Assembly (NCBI GenBank): GCA_947644545.1 | Contig: CANRZW010000001.1 | Location: forward strand, 186,001-250,000 | Length of the DNA: 64,000 nt | Reading direction: 5' to 3' | Source: an uncultured Lachnospiraceae bacterium | GTDB taxonomy: Bacteria > Bacillota > Clostridia > Lachnospirales > Lachnospiraceae | Shown: positions 56,578 to 64,000 of the stretch, piece after piece | Numbering within the stretch: position 1 is the first letter of the stretch | How the letters are laid out: each line of letters starts with the position of its first letter | Notes under the pieces: generated by a model | Told to the model about the DNA's origin: nothing | The model's database searches: none | Seen by the model: the letters and a program-made list of their open reading frames with translations, nothing else | Program-made: the position numbers and the translations under genes

Positions 56578-59082
56578 CTATTTCCTGTCGATCAGAAGCA
56601 GCCGTACTTCATGTTCATCCAATACGGTAGAAAATATCCATTCTCCGGAATCGGTAATATGAAGCGGTTCATAATGAATCTGAAAACTGCTGATATTATT
56701 CAGATATTCCGTCTGCTGCCGCCCTCTGAATTCCGGCGCTCCCAGATGCATCCAGGTATCATAGCTGCTCCCATGTTCCCGGTTGATGGCAAAGGTCCGT
56801 TTCAGATATGCACCTTCCGGCAAATCCGTCAACGTAAGCCGGAAACTCTTGGTTCCTTTTTGTTCAAATCCATAATAACGGTCCACCGAATGCTGCTCTT
56901 CTACAGAAAGCATCCGGTCTATATGATTCGTCATATCATAATGGCAGTAATGGTAAAGGACAATCTGGATCCTCTTGTGATCTGCCGAGCGGGAGATCAG
57001 ATACCCTTCACCTCTGACCGCCACGATTCCTTTTTCCTGCTGCAACATAGTCAACAGCTGATAGGCAAAGTAGCCGGCTTTAGGAATGCCGTTATAGGTG
57101 AACAGACCATAGCCGCCGTGATAAATACTGGAGTTGATGACACGGCGGTCGGAAAGGTCCGTCAGATGGGTATAGGAGATCCCCGTCACATCCTCACAGT
57201 TTTCCAGAATATTTTTGACGATAAAGGCAGCCTTGAAGCAGGTATCATTTCCCAGATCATTCTGCCAGATCGTAGAATTCCATTCGCATACGTGGATCGC
57301 GCGATCACCCAGTCCGTGTCTTTGCAGAACCTCCCTGCACCGTGCAATCTCATACTTTAAGATATTCCGATCCGTACTGACGGCGGCCGGCTCTCCGGTC
57401 ATCCTGTCGGCCTCGGAAGAAAGGCTGTCCTCGGTTCTGCTCCGGGGAATTCTGGAGTAGTCACAGCCGAAGCACTGGAATGTAAACGTGTCCGGCAGAC
57501 AGTCATGCGCACGACAATACGCCAACAGCCTCTCCAACAACGCCGGCCCGTCCAATACAAGAAAGCCGGTATCCAGCCCAAACCCGTATATTGGCGCCTC
57601 CGGCAGAAAACGACGAATCCCGCGAAAAGTCTTTTCATAATAGGCAAGATATTGATCGGCCGTAAACACACCGTAGGAAATATACAAGGCATTGATCGGC
57701 GCAAAACGCCACTGCTCTACCTCCTCATGCCCATACCGCTCCAGAAGATGTGTCATTACCGCCTCTACAAGAAACTCCCATTTCGCCAGATTCTCCGGCG
57801 TGCCGAGCATCGCCATGCAGGAAACACCGAAAATATTATCCGTATGTTCCGCCAGCCTGCGGGGCATGTAGCTGAATTCAAAGAAAGGTTTCAGGCCCAG
57901 ATCCAGGATCTCATCCAGAACAATGTCCATATAAGTAAAACTCAGCCAGGGCGTACCGTCTTCCCGCTCATGATACAGATCCATGGCATCATCCAGAATG
58001 CCGTGAAACCGAATATAGCGAAACCCCACCTCTCTGACGGCGCGCTGCAACACTATATGAAGGGATTTACTCATCAGGGAACTGGCCCAGCCGATGCTGA
58101 TAGTGTCATTATGACGCAGCAAAAGAGGCCCGGCATTCTCAAGAAGACTCACCTGCACAGAGACAGTTTCCTGCTGCTTCTTGTCCAACGGCCGCAGTAC
58201 CTCCTCCACAGCCGCATGTTTCAGCAGATTCATATAAGAGATAATATTCACTGAAGGCTGTTCCTGCCGTTGATCAGCCACTGGGAAACCGGCAGGATCG
58301 ATGTCCTTCCGATAATGTTTCCTGTGATAGACGCCCGGCGTTTCACCGTATTCCTCATGGAAATTGATGATCATGGTGTTGATATTGGAAAATCCGCTGT
58401 CCAGCGCAATCTCGGTGATGGTCTTTTCACTGCGGGCCAGAAGATACGCGACACGGTTTAAACGAAGCTTGCGCAGATAGTCGGAAAAAGAGATTCCCAT
58501 GTGCTTCTGGAATTCCCGGGAGAGGTGGCTCTTGGAGAGGTAGACCCGGTCTGCGACTTCCTGCATTGTAATAGCTTCGTGAAAATGCATACTCAGATAA
58601 GTCAGCACCTCCTGCATACGATCCGCATCCCTTCCGAATACCGGAAACTGACCATCCGGCGTCTCAAACTGCGCTTTCAATATGGCAAGCAGACCAAAAA
58701 GCTGGCTCAGCACATAAAGCTGCCTGGACGGAGAAGGCTGCTCGAGATGATATTTAAACAACATGGCCAGCCTGGCCCGAATCAGGGCCGCATAATCCGT
58801 CTTGCCGGAAACATCCCTGCTGCAGCAGGCAACACGTCCTAACCTCGACTGTTGAAACAGATCCGGAGAAATATAAGCGGAAATGGTGTGACAGCCTGCC
58901 TCCGCATATAATTCGTGATGTTCATAAGGATTCAGAACAATAAAATCTTCCGGCTCGAGCACGTAATTATAACCGGAACCGATGATGGCAATCCGGCCGG
59001 ACAGTACATATAAGATTTCCATCTCACTGTGAAAATGGGGAATAGATGTATTGCAGTCAGATTCAAATCGAATCTCTTCCAT
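56578..59082 (-). CDS. AraC-family regulator fused to a degenerate GH39 domain
   Basis: 834 residues from MEEIRFESDCNTSIPHFHSE, preceded by GAGGAG. Order: cupin sensor (about 1-85), AraC helix-turn-helix pair (about 170-270; ITMQEVADRVYLSKSHLSRE, KTITEIALDSGFSNINTMII), GH39-like barrel (about 290-835). In active GH39 enzymes the acid/base Glu sits in W-N-E-P after a W-x-F stretch; here the segment reads VEQWRFAPINALYIS, so that Glu is missing. The nucleophile-like VCEWNSTIW remains. I infer a sugar-binding sensor rather than an enzyme. It probably controls the flanking esterase/symporter operon. Confidence 0.88.
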   Translation of the reverse strand: MEEIRFESDCNTSIPHFHSEMEILYVLSGRIAIIGSGYNYVLEPEDFIVLNPYEHHELYAEAGCHTISAYISPDLFQQSRLGRVACCSRDVSGKTDYAALIRARLAMLFKYHLEQPSPSRQLYVLSQLFGLLAILKAQFETPDGQFPVFGRDADRMQEVLTYLSMHFHEAITMQEVADRVYLSKSHLSREFQKHMGISFSDYLRKLRLNRVAYLLARSEKTITEIALDSGFSNINTMIINFHEEYGETPGVYHRKHYRKDIDPAGFPVADQRQEQPSVNIISYMNLLKHAAVEEVLRPLDKKQQETVSVQVSLLENAGPLLLRHNDTISIGWASSLMSKSLHIVLQRAVREVGFRYIRFHGILDDAMDLYHEREDGTPWLSFTYMDIVLDEILDLGLKPFFEFSYMPRRLAEHTDNIFGVSCMAMLGTPENLAKWEFLVEAVMTHLLERYGHEEVEQWRFAPINALYISYGVFTADQYLAYYEKTFRGIRRFLPEAPIYGFGLDTGFLVLDGPALLERLLAYCRAHDCLPDTFTFQCFGCDYSRIPRSRTEDSLSSEADRMTGEPAAVSTDRNILKYEIARCREVLQRHGLGDRAIHVCEWNSTIWQNDLGNDTCFKAAFIVKNILENCEDVTGISYTHLTDLSDRRVINSSIYHGGYGLFTYNGIPKAGYFAYQLLTMLQQEKGIVAVRGEGYLISRSADHKRIQIVLYHYCHYDMTNHIDRMLSVEEQHSVDRYYGFEQKGTKSFRLTLTDLPEGAYLKRTFAINREHGSSYDTWMHLGAPEFRGRQQTEYLNNISSFQIHYEPLHITDSGEWIFSTVLDEHEVRLLLIDRK

Positions 59083-59158
59083 AACGGTTCTCCTCATCAG
59101 AAAATGAACACAGCTCGCTGCTCTGGCAGAAAGCATTCGATACGATAAAACTACATAA

Positions 59159-59188
59159 ATTATATAAGAACAAACCTCGATAAGTCAA
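59159..59188 (-). promoter_or_regulatory. Promoter of the AraC-GH39 gene
   Basis: Minus strand TTGACT, 18-bp spacer, TATAAT, about 75 bp before the ATG. A self-sufficient promoter, unlike that of the esterase operon. Confidence 0.72.
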
Positions 59189-59216
59189 CGAATGCAGCAA
59201 AAGAACAACATACCTG

Positions 59217-59248
59217 ATCACGATTTATTTCTACTAAGATCACGTTCT
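59217..59248 (+). promoter_or_regulatory. Second copy of the 22-bp direct-repeat operator
   Basis: ATCACGATTT (59217-59226) and ATCACGTTCT (59239-59248) on the plus strand, period 22 bp, as at 56544-56575. It lies between the divergent AraC-GH39 and Nif3-family genes, 29 bp upstream of the -35 of the former and pointing toward the latter. The 59083-59401 gap holds this, both promoters and no other gene. Confidence 0.65.
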
Positions 59249-59347
59249 GTTTCAAAGATCCTTTCCCACACACCAAACCACAACACAAAAAAGGATAAAG
59301 TATGGAAAAAAAGGCTGTAAAAGAGAGCTGTCCGCAAAATTTTTTGC

Positions 59348-59353
59348 TAAAAT
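59348..59353 (+). promoter_or_regulatory. -10 box of the Nif3-family gene
   Basis: TAAAAT about 50 bp before the ATG, without a good -35. Its distance from the operator (about 100 bp) equals that in the esterase promoter (102 bp). Confidence 0.4.
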
Positions 59354-59401
59354 AACACCATAAACACAATGTTAGCGATTGCATAAAGGAGCGTTCGACT
59401 T

Positions 59402-60223
59402 ATGAAAAAATGGACAGTACAGCAAGTAATTGACAAGATCCTCATGGATATGTGCGGCGGGGCAAAGATCGAGCCCACCTGTGATATCATCTCTGTCGGC
59501 AGCCCCGACCAGGAAGTCACAGGGGTGGCTACTACCTTCATGGCAACCTTCGACGTGATCCAGGAAGCAGTAAGGCAGGGCAAGAACTTCATCATCACCC
59601 ATGAGCCCACCTGGTTTAACGGACTGGATAAGACCGACTGGTGCGAAAATGACAGCATCTATCTGGCGAAGAAAAAATATCTGGAAGAACATGGCATCAC
59701 GATCTGGCGGCTCCACGATCATATGCATATGGGTTCCGATGTCGATTACATCTATGAAGGGCTGATCGAAGAACTGGGTTGGCGCAAGTATCTGCAACAG
59801 GATGAACCCCAGCCCTGGATCTATGAAATTCCCGAGACGACACTGCAAAAGCTTGCCGAAGAGTTTAAGGACATCTTTCATATGGATACGATCCAGATCA
59901 TCGGTTCCCCGGACATGAAGGTGCGCAGAGTCGGCATTCTGGTAGGCGGCGGAAGCCTGGGCCTGGGTGTGGAAGTGATGCCCATGCAGGTGATGGAGCG
60001 CGACAGACTGGATCTGATGGTAGTGGGCGACATCACCGAGTGGACTATCTGCGCTTATCTGAATGATGCTTATCAGATGGGCTTCAACAAGGGTATGCTT
60101 ACTCTCGGACATGAGAGAAGCGAAGAATTTGGTATGAAATATATGGAAAAATGGCTGCAGGAAAGATTTTCGGACTTCCCGGTCGCCTTTATCGATGCGA
60201 AAGAACCTTTCAATTACCTCTAA
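59402..60223 (+). CDS. Nif3/DUF34 family dinuclear metal protein
   Basis: 273 residues. The two metal-binding halves of the family are present: FIITHEPTWFNG and WRLHDHMHMGSDVDYIYEGL in the first, MLTLGHERSEEFGMKYMEKW in the second (His and Glu ligands). VGILVGGGSLGLGVEVMP and LDLMVVGDITEWTICAY are typical. Function of Nif3 proteins is unsettled (hydrolase or metal handling). AAAGGAG lies before the ATG. It is divergent from the AraC-GH39 gene with a shared operator, so a role with sugar-derived metabolites is possible. Confidence 0.87.
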   Translation: MKKWTVQQVIDKILMDMCGGAKIEPTCDIISVGSPDQEVTGVATTFMATFDVIQEAVRQGKNFIITHEPTWFNGLDKTDWCENDSIYLAKKKYLEEHGITIWRLHDHMHMGSDVDYIYEGLIEELGWRKYLQQDEPQPWIYEIPETTLQKLAEEFKDIFHMDTIQIIGSPDMKVRRVGILVGGGSLGLGVEVMPMQVMERDRLDLMVVGDITEWTICAYLNDAYQMGFNKGMLTLGHERSEEFGMKYMEKWLQERFSDFPVAFIDAKEPFNYL

Positions 60224-60265
60224 AAAATAGATTTGCTTTACGACCTCTAATGTAAGCGTGAACCC

Positions 60266-60296
60266 GGAACAGTGAAGGAATTTCCTTCACTGTTCC
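60266..60296. terminator. Hairpin between convergent Nif3-family and GH43 genes
   Basis: GGAACAGTGAAGGAA and its exact complement are separated by one base (effective loop 3-5). No T-run on either side. It probably serves as a common 3' end structure. Confidence 0.65.
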
Positions 60297-60339
60297 CTTA
60301 ACCGTATCTGCAATACCGGCCACTGAAACCGGCATTGAT

Positions 60340-61305
60340 TCACGCCTCATTCTCATCATAGGAAAACACCGGTCTTCCCTCCGCATCCCACTTTACTTTC
60401 ATCAGCATGGCATGACGATTCGGATTATAGAGCGGATTTCCCTCGATCTCGGACTCTGTTCTGGCATGATACACCATCACTGTATTTCCTTCCTCATCCG
60501 TGGTAAAAGAATTGTGCCCCGGCCCATAAATTCCTCTCTGCACATCACTGGCCAGCACCGGATACCGCTCCTTCTTCCAGGAAAGAGGATCCAGAAGATC
60601 CGCATCCTCGTCCGCCGTCAACATTCCCATACAATACGCAGTTCCTGTCTCGCTGGCGGAATAAGTAAGGAAGATCCGGCCGCTTCGCTTCACCACTGCA
60701 GGGCCTTCATTCACCCAGAACCCCACACGCTCCCAGTCATAATCCGGCGTCGTCAAAAGCACCTGTATGGTCTGCAATTTCCATGGTTTTTCCATGCGGG
60801 CAATATAAAGATTAGAGATCTGCTTACCTACACCGACCTTCTCTGCCCATACGTAATAATGCGCTCCCTTATTCTCGAAAACTGTCGCATCCAGCGAAAA
60901 TCCCCGGAAGGAAAACTCGTCTTCATCGGCGCACTGCATCTTTCCTTTCTCGGTCCAGTGTCCCGTAATCGGATCCGCGTCCTCACATTCCAACACATAC
61001 GGCCTGATCTTCCAGATATCCTCTGCTTCTCCGGCCGCAAAATAGAGATACCATTTTCCGTCCAGGAAATGCAGTTCCGGCGCCCAGACATGCTCGCTCA
61101 TGGGTCCGCTTTCATGTTTTCGCCATACCACCGTCTCTTTTGCTTCTGCAAGTCCAGCCAGCGTGTCCGCATGGCGCAGCACGACGCTGTCATAAGCCGG
61201 AACGGAGGCGGTAAAGTAATAAGTACCGTCCGTATGCCGGTATACATAAGGATCCGCGCGCTGCAAGATCCAAGGTTTGTTCCATTTTACTACACGCTTA
61301 CTCAT
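60340..61305 (-). CDS. Glycoside hydrolase family 43 (arabinofuranosidase/xylosidase type)
   Basis: 321 residues, five-bladed propeller, no signal peptide. The GH43 triad is visible: catalytic Asp in LQRADPYVYRHTDGTYYFTA, pKa-modulating Asp in FSLDATVFENKG and acid Glu in FWVNEGPAVVKRSG. HNSFTTDEEGNTVMVYHART is the usual late motif with a metal-site His. It removes arabinose or xylose side groups from small oligosaccharides inside the cell. It lies 25 bp after the GH42 gene. Exact specificity cannot be read from sequence. Confidence 0.93.
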   Translation of the reverse strand: MSKRVVKWNKPWILQRADPYVYRHTDGTYYFTASVPAYDSVVLRHADTLAGLAEAKETVVWRKHESGPMSEHVWAPELHFLDGKWYLYFAAGEAEDIWKIRPYVLECEDADPITGHWTEKGKMQCADEDEFSFRGFSLDATVFENKGAHYYVWAEKVGVGKQISNLYIARMEKPWKLQTIQVLLTTPDYDWERVGFWVNEGPAVVKRSGRIFLTYSASETGTAYCMGMLTADEDADLLDPLSWKKERYPVLASDVQRGIYGPGHNSFTTDEEGNTVMVYHARTESEIEGNPLYNPNRHAMLMKVKWDAEGRPVFSYDENEA

Positions 61306-61330
61306 AGTACTCTCCTATCTCCTTTTTCTC

Positions 61331-63379
61331 TCAGTAAACTTTACATACAAGCGTTCCATAGCCGTCAATCTCGATCCGGCCGGACACTTCTTGTCCCGTA
61401 TACAGATCAGTTCCCTTCCGGCAAAGTTCGATCTGCGCCGGCTTCTTATCATAATTCAATACGAAGAGGTACTGATCCGCTCCCTTCCTGCGCACTGCGA
61501 TCTCACAACCTGTCGGCGCATGAACCACATCACGATAAGGCGAGATGACATTCAGCTTCTCCAGGAATACTCGTGCGCTTTCTGTATTAAATGCGGTTCC
61601 GTAATAATATACCTTACCCGCTCCCACCGTGTTACTGATCAGCGCGCCGCTGCCCGCATAGTAATCGGAAGTATACACAGCCTCCTGCTTACCTTCCCCT
61701 ATCGGCTGCAACAGATCCGTAAACACGCTGGCCTCCAGTTCCGTATCGCCCCACTGTATCGTCACCTTCCCTGCATCCGGTGCGATAAAGGAGTATTCCG
61801 GAATATCCGTACCCGACAGGTCTGCCAACAGGCCGGGCAGCTTCTCCATCACGCATCTTCCGTTCATGTCCTTGTAGCCGCTGCGGCATCCAATCACCAA
61901 AGTGCCGCCTGTTTCCACATAAGCCCTCAGCACGGCTTCCCGCTCTTTGCTCATGATCGTTGCATGAGGATAGAACAATACCTGATATTTCTTCCATTCT
62001 GTCACATCGGTGTCGTCATTCAAATAGACATAATCAAAAGGCGTATGGCTCAGCTGCAGTGCCTGAAATAATGCCGGCTGACTCGCCCGATCCACTCTCT
62101 CATGCCACACATCGAGCTGGGCATCCCATATATTGTCATAATCTTTCACGATACCGACCTGGGCCTCGTAAATGCTGCCGGCCAGCTCCTTCATGCTCTG
62201 CAGCTTCTCATGGATCTGCCCGACTTCCGCAATCCTGCGGTTATCCCTGCCGGAATAATCCAGAATGCCATGCCAGTAGATCTCCGTTCCCACGGTACAG
62301 GTACGCCACCGGAAATAGCTGACATAATCGGCGCCATGGGCAACAGACTGCATGGTCCAGAGAGCCATCTGTCCCGGTCTGGGCGACGGCGCTTCCATCC
62401 TGGTGTTCCAGCCATTCGCACCCGACTGCTGTTCCATAATGCCGAACACCGGGGTGACAGCGCGAACCTCCGCCAGATTGCGACTCCATTTCCTGTCCCT
62501 GATCTCACCTGGCACATCACGATAGGCATCCAGGCAGTAAGCGAAATTCGGATAGGAATCATAGGTTATGAAATCCAGGCTCTCTTTCGTCATCTGGTGA
62601 TTATCAATATTTGCAAAGATACCATTTGTAGTCACAAAATCCCCCGGCTTAACATATTTGCGGACAATATCACTCTGCATTTTTATAAAGCGTCTTGCAC
62701 TGTCCGAAATAAAGCGAGTATAATCCAATACCTCATGAGGATTGGTTGCATCGCTGTTCGTCTTGCGCGGTACGTGGATCTCCTCCCAATCCGTATAGGT
62801 CTGGTTCCAGAAGACCGTCCCCCACGCCTCATTGAGTGCGTCAAGATTCCCGTATTTCTTTTCCAGGAATACCCGGAACGCCCTGTTATCACTCTCGGAA
62901 TAGAATTGATTGATCCCGCAGTTTATTTCATTGTCGATCTGCCAGCCAATGATGCACGGACGGGATGCGTAATGAGCCGCAAACTTCTCCACGATCCGTT
63001 CCGAAAGCTTCTGATAGACCGGTGAGTTATAATTGCAGTGCCGTCTTTCCCCATGTCTGTACAGCACCCCATTGATATCCGCATTCAAGACTTCCGGATA
63101 CTTTTCCGTCAGCCAGGCCGGCGGCGTTGCAGTCGGCGTACAGAAGATCACTTTCATCCCCACTTCCTCCGCCAGATCCAGAAATTCATCAAAAAACGAA
63201 TACGTAAAATTCCCCTCTGTCAGCTCCACCTTGCTCCAGGCAAATTCCGCGATACGCACTACCTCGATCCCGGCCTTAAGCATCCGCTCCAGATCTTCCC
63301 TCCAGAGCTCCTTCGGCCAGTGTTCCGGATAATAACAAGTCCCCAGTACCAGTCTGTTTCCGTCTAAAATTGCACCCAT
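61331..63379 (-). CDS. Glycoside hydrolase family 42 beta-galactosidase-like
   Basis: 682 residues. The barrel has LGTCYYPEHWPKELWREDLE at the start, acid/base Glu151 in GWQIDNEINCG and nucleophile Glu316 in VFGIMEQQSGAN. The trimerisation domain (about 385-600) and a C-terminal beta domain follow. The metal cysteines of some GH42 enzymes are not evident. GH42 enzymes release galactose, and some members arabinose (alpha-L-arabinopyranose), from plant or host glycans. It precedes GH43 and follows the MATE gene by 39 bp, likely one operon. Confidence 0.94.
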   Translation of the reverse strand: MGAILDGNRLVLGTCYYPEHWPKELWREDLERMLKAGIEVVRIAEFAWSKVELTEGNFTYSFFDEFLDLAEEVGMKVIFCTPTATPPAWLTEKYPEVLNADINGVLYRHGERRHCNYNSPVYQKLSERIVEKFAAHYASRPCIIGWQIDNEINCGINQFYSESDNRAFRVFLEKKYGNLDALNEAWGTVFWNQTYTDWEEIHVPRKTNSDATNPHEVLDYTRFISDSARRFIKMQSDIVRKYVKPGDFVTTNGIFANIDNHQMTKESLDFITYDSYPNFAYCLDAYRDVPGEIRDRKWSRNLAEVRAVTPVFGIMEQQSGANGWNTRMEAPSPRPGQMALWTMQSVAHGADYVSYFRWRTCTVGTEIYWHGILDYSGRDNRRIAEVGQIHEKLQSMKELAGSIYEAQVGIVKDYDNIWDAQLDVWHERVDRASQPALFQALQLSHTPFDYVYLNDDTDVTEWKKYQVLFYPHATIMSKEREAVLRAYVETGGTLVIGCRSGYKDMNGRCVMEKLPGLLADLSGTDIPEYSFIAPDAGKVTIQWGDTELEASVFTDLLQPIGEGKQEAVYTSDYYAGSGALISNTVGAGKVYYYGTAFNTESARVFLEKLNVISPYRDVVHAPTGCEIAVRRKGADQYLFVLNYDKKPAQIELCRKGTDLYTGQEVSGRIEIDGYGTLVCKVY

Positions 63380-63418
63380 AACCTCACGTTTCCTTTCTTC
63401 ATGACTATCTGATCAGTT

Positions 63419-64000
63419 CTACACTGCGCCGGTCGTGATCTTCTTGATCCACTTGCCGCCCCGCAGCCGGAATACACACCACACCGCCTTCGCGATCTGA
63501 TCAAATTTCAAAGCTGTATAGATCCAGAAGGCGGGCACATGAAAGACAAACCCTGCCACCAGGCCCAGAGGAATGGAGAGCACCCAGAGGAAAATATTGT
63601 CCGCCAGCATGAGCATCTTCGTATCGCCGCCGCCTCGCAGCACCCCTTTGGTCATGATACTGTTGGCAGACTGGAAGATCATGATAAAGCTGATGGCGTT
63701 CATCAGCTGCTGCGCGATCAGCGCCGTCTCGGCAGACACATTATAAGCGCCGATGATCGGCCGACTGATCAGCAAAATGATCCCCCCTGCGAACAATCCG
63801 AGACAGATGCCCAGCCCGAGAAATGCGTAGCCCTGTTGTTGCGCTTTCTCACGTTTTCCCTCTCCCAATGTCTGTCCTGTCACAATAGCGCCCGACTGCG
63901 ACACACCCTGTGTCAGCACATTGCTCATCTGCTGTGTCACACTGGTGATCGCATTGGCCGCCACAAAGGCTACTCCCAGACGACCGATAACCATCGCCAC
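63419..64000 (-). CDS. MATE-family efflux protein, C-terminal part (cut by window edge)
   Basis: The last 193 residues of a membrane transporter; the start lies beyond base 64000. VLTQGVSQSGAIVTGQTLGE, GKREKAQQQGYAFLGL and MTKGVLRGGGDTKMLMLADN are MATE signatures, and about five helices are visible. MATE proteins expel drugs or metabolites by cation antiport. It is upstream of GH42-GH43 in the same direction, so it may be part of the sugar operon. Confidence 0.88.
   Translation of the reverse strand: MAMVIGRLGVAFVAANAITSVTQQMSNVLTQGVSQSGAIVTGQTLGEGKREKAQQQGYAFLGLGICLGLFAGGIILLISRPIIGAYNVSAETALIAQQLMNAISFIMIFQSANSIMTKGVLRGGGDTKMLMLADNIFLWVLSIPLGLVAGFVFHVPAFWIYTALKFDQIAKAVWCVFRLRGGKWIKKITTGAV

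Overview
The window looks like core chromosome of a strictly anaerobic Gram-positive Clostridia species, most likely a Lachnospiraceae gut bacterium. Supporting signs are the pyruvate formate-lyase/ferredoxin genes, the order rpsF-ssb-rpsR/gdpP-rplI-dnaB, cdaA-cdaR-glmM, strong GGAGG ribosome sites, spore/cortex-type hydrolases, flagellar rod genes beside mreB, and a hemicellulose-utilisation locus. Most genes lie on the minus strand. I see no rRNA, tRNA, CRISPR array, phage or insertion sequence.

Layout. 1-7256 (-): complete F1Fo ATP synthase operon atpZ-I-B-E-F-H-A-G-D-C (atpC cut by the edge), with a c subunit of the Na+-binding type. 7502-7990 (+): DUF402 protein. 8104-13394 (-): GH18 protein, CwlD-like amidase, TsaC/Sua5, RpiB and a SleB-type hydrolase. 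13395-14173: gene-poor gap. 14174-15000 (+): short leader ORF coupled to mecA. 15101-18850 (-): O-acylation cluster (MBOAT, acyltransferase-3, SGNH/AlgJ-like). 18980-19171 (-): DUF1858 redox protein. 19557-23514 (+): a pyruvate formate-lyase split into separate genes (catalytic core, a small Cys protein, a glycyl-radical domain), then pflA and a 2[4Fe-4S] ferredoxin. 23570-29603 (-): MerR-type regulator, dnaB, rplI, gdpP, rpsR, ssb, rpsF. 29758-34240 (-): DUF951, sirtuin, leuA, HPr, glmM. 34268-41324 (-): cdaR, cdaA, two unknown membrane proteins, YvyF, ComFC, RecD2. 41391-46020 (-): rod-binding protein, FlgG, FlgF-like, MreB, coiled-coil protein. 46286-51328 (-): uvrA, uvrB with a LexA-type box. 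51686-53731 (-): soluble chemoreceptor and FIST sensor. 54044-63379: carbohydrate locus with GPH symporter, esterase, AraC-GH39 regulator, divergent Nif3-family gene, GH43 and GH42; a MATE exporter runs off the right edge.

How it works together. Pyruvate is cleaved to acetyl-CoA and formate by the split PFL once PflA activates it; ferredoxin genes sit next to it. ATP synthase probably couples to Na+. Cyclic di-AMP is made by CdaA and destroyed by GdpP, both encoded here, with cdaA linked to GlmM and so to wall precursor supply. The right end takes in and debranches plant xylan/arabinan-type glycans under an AraC regulator that carries an apparently inactivated GH39 domain. A direct repeat with 22-bp period occurs at two promoter regions there and suggests a small regulon.

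The most unusual item is the PFL locus. The radical-bearing C-terminal domain is a free-standing 79-residue protein with its own ribosome site. A 67-residue ORF between core and radical domain aligns without gaps to the start of that domain, but has lost the glycyl loop and carries three cysteines.
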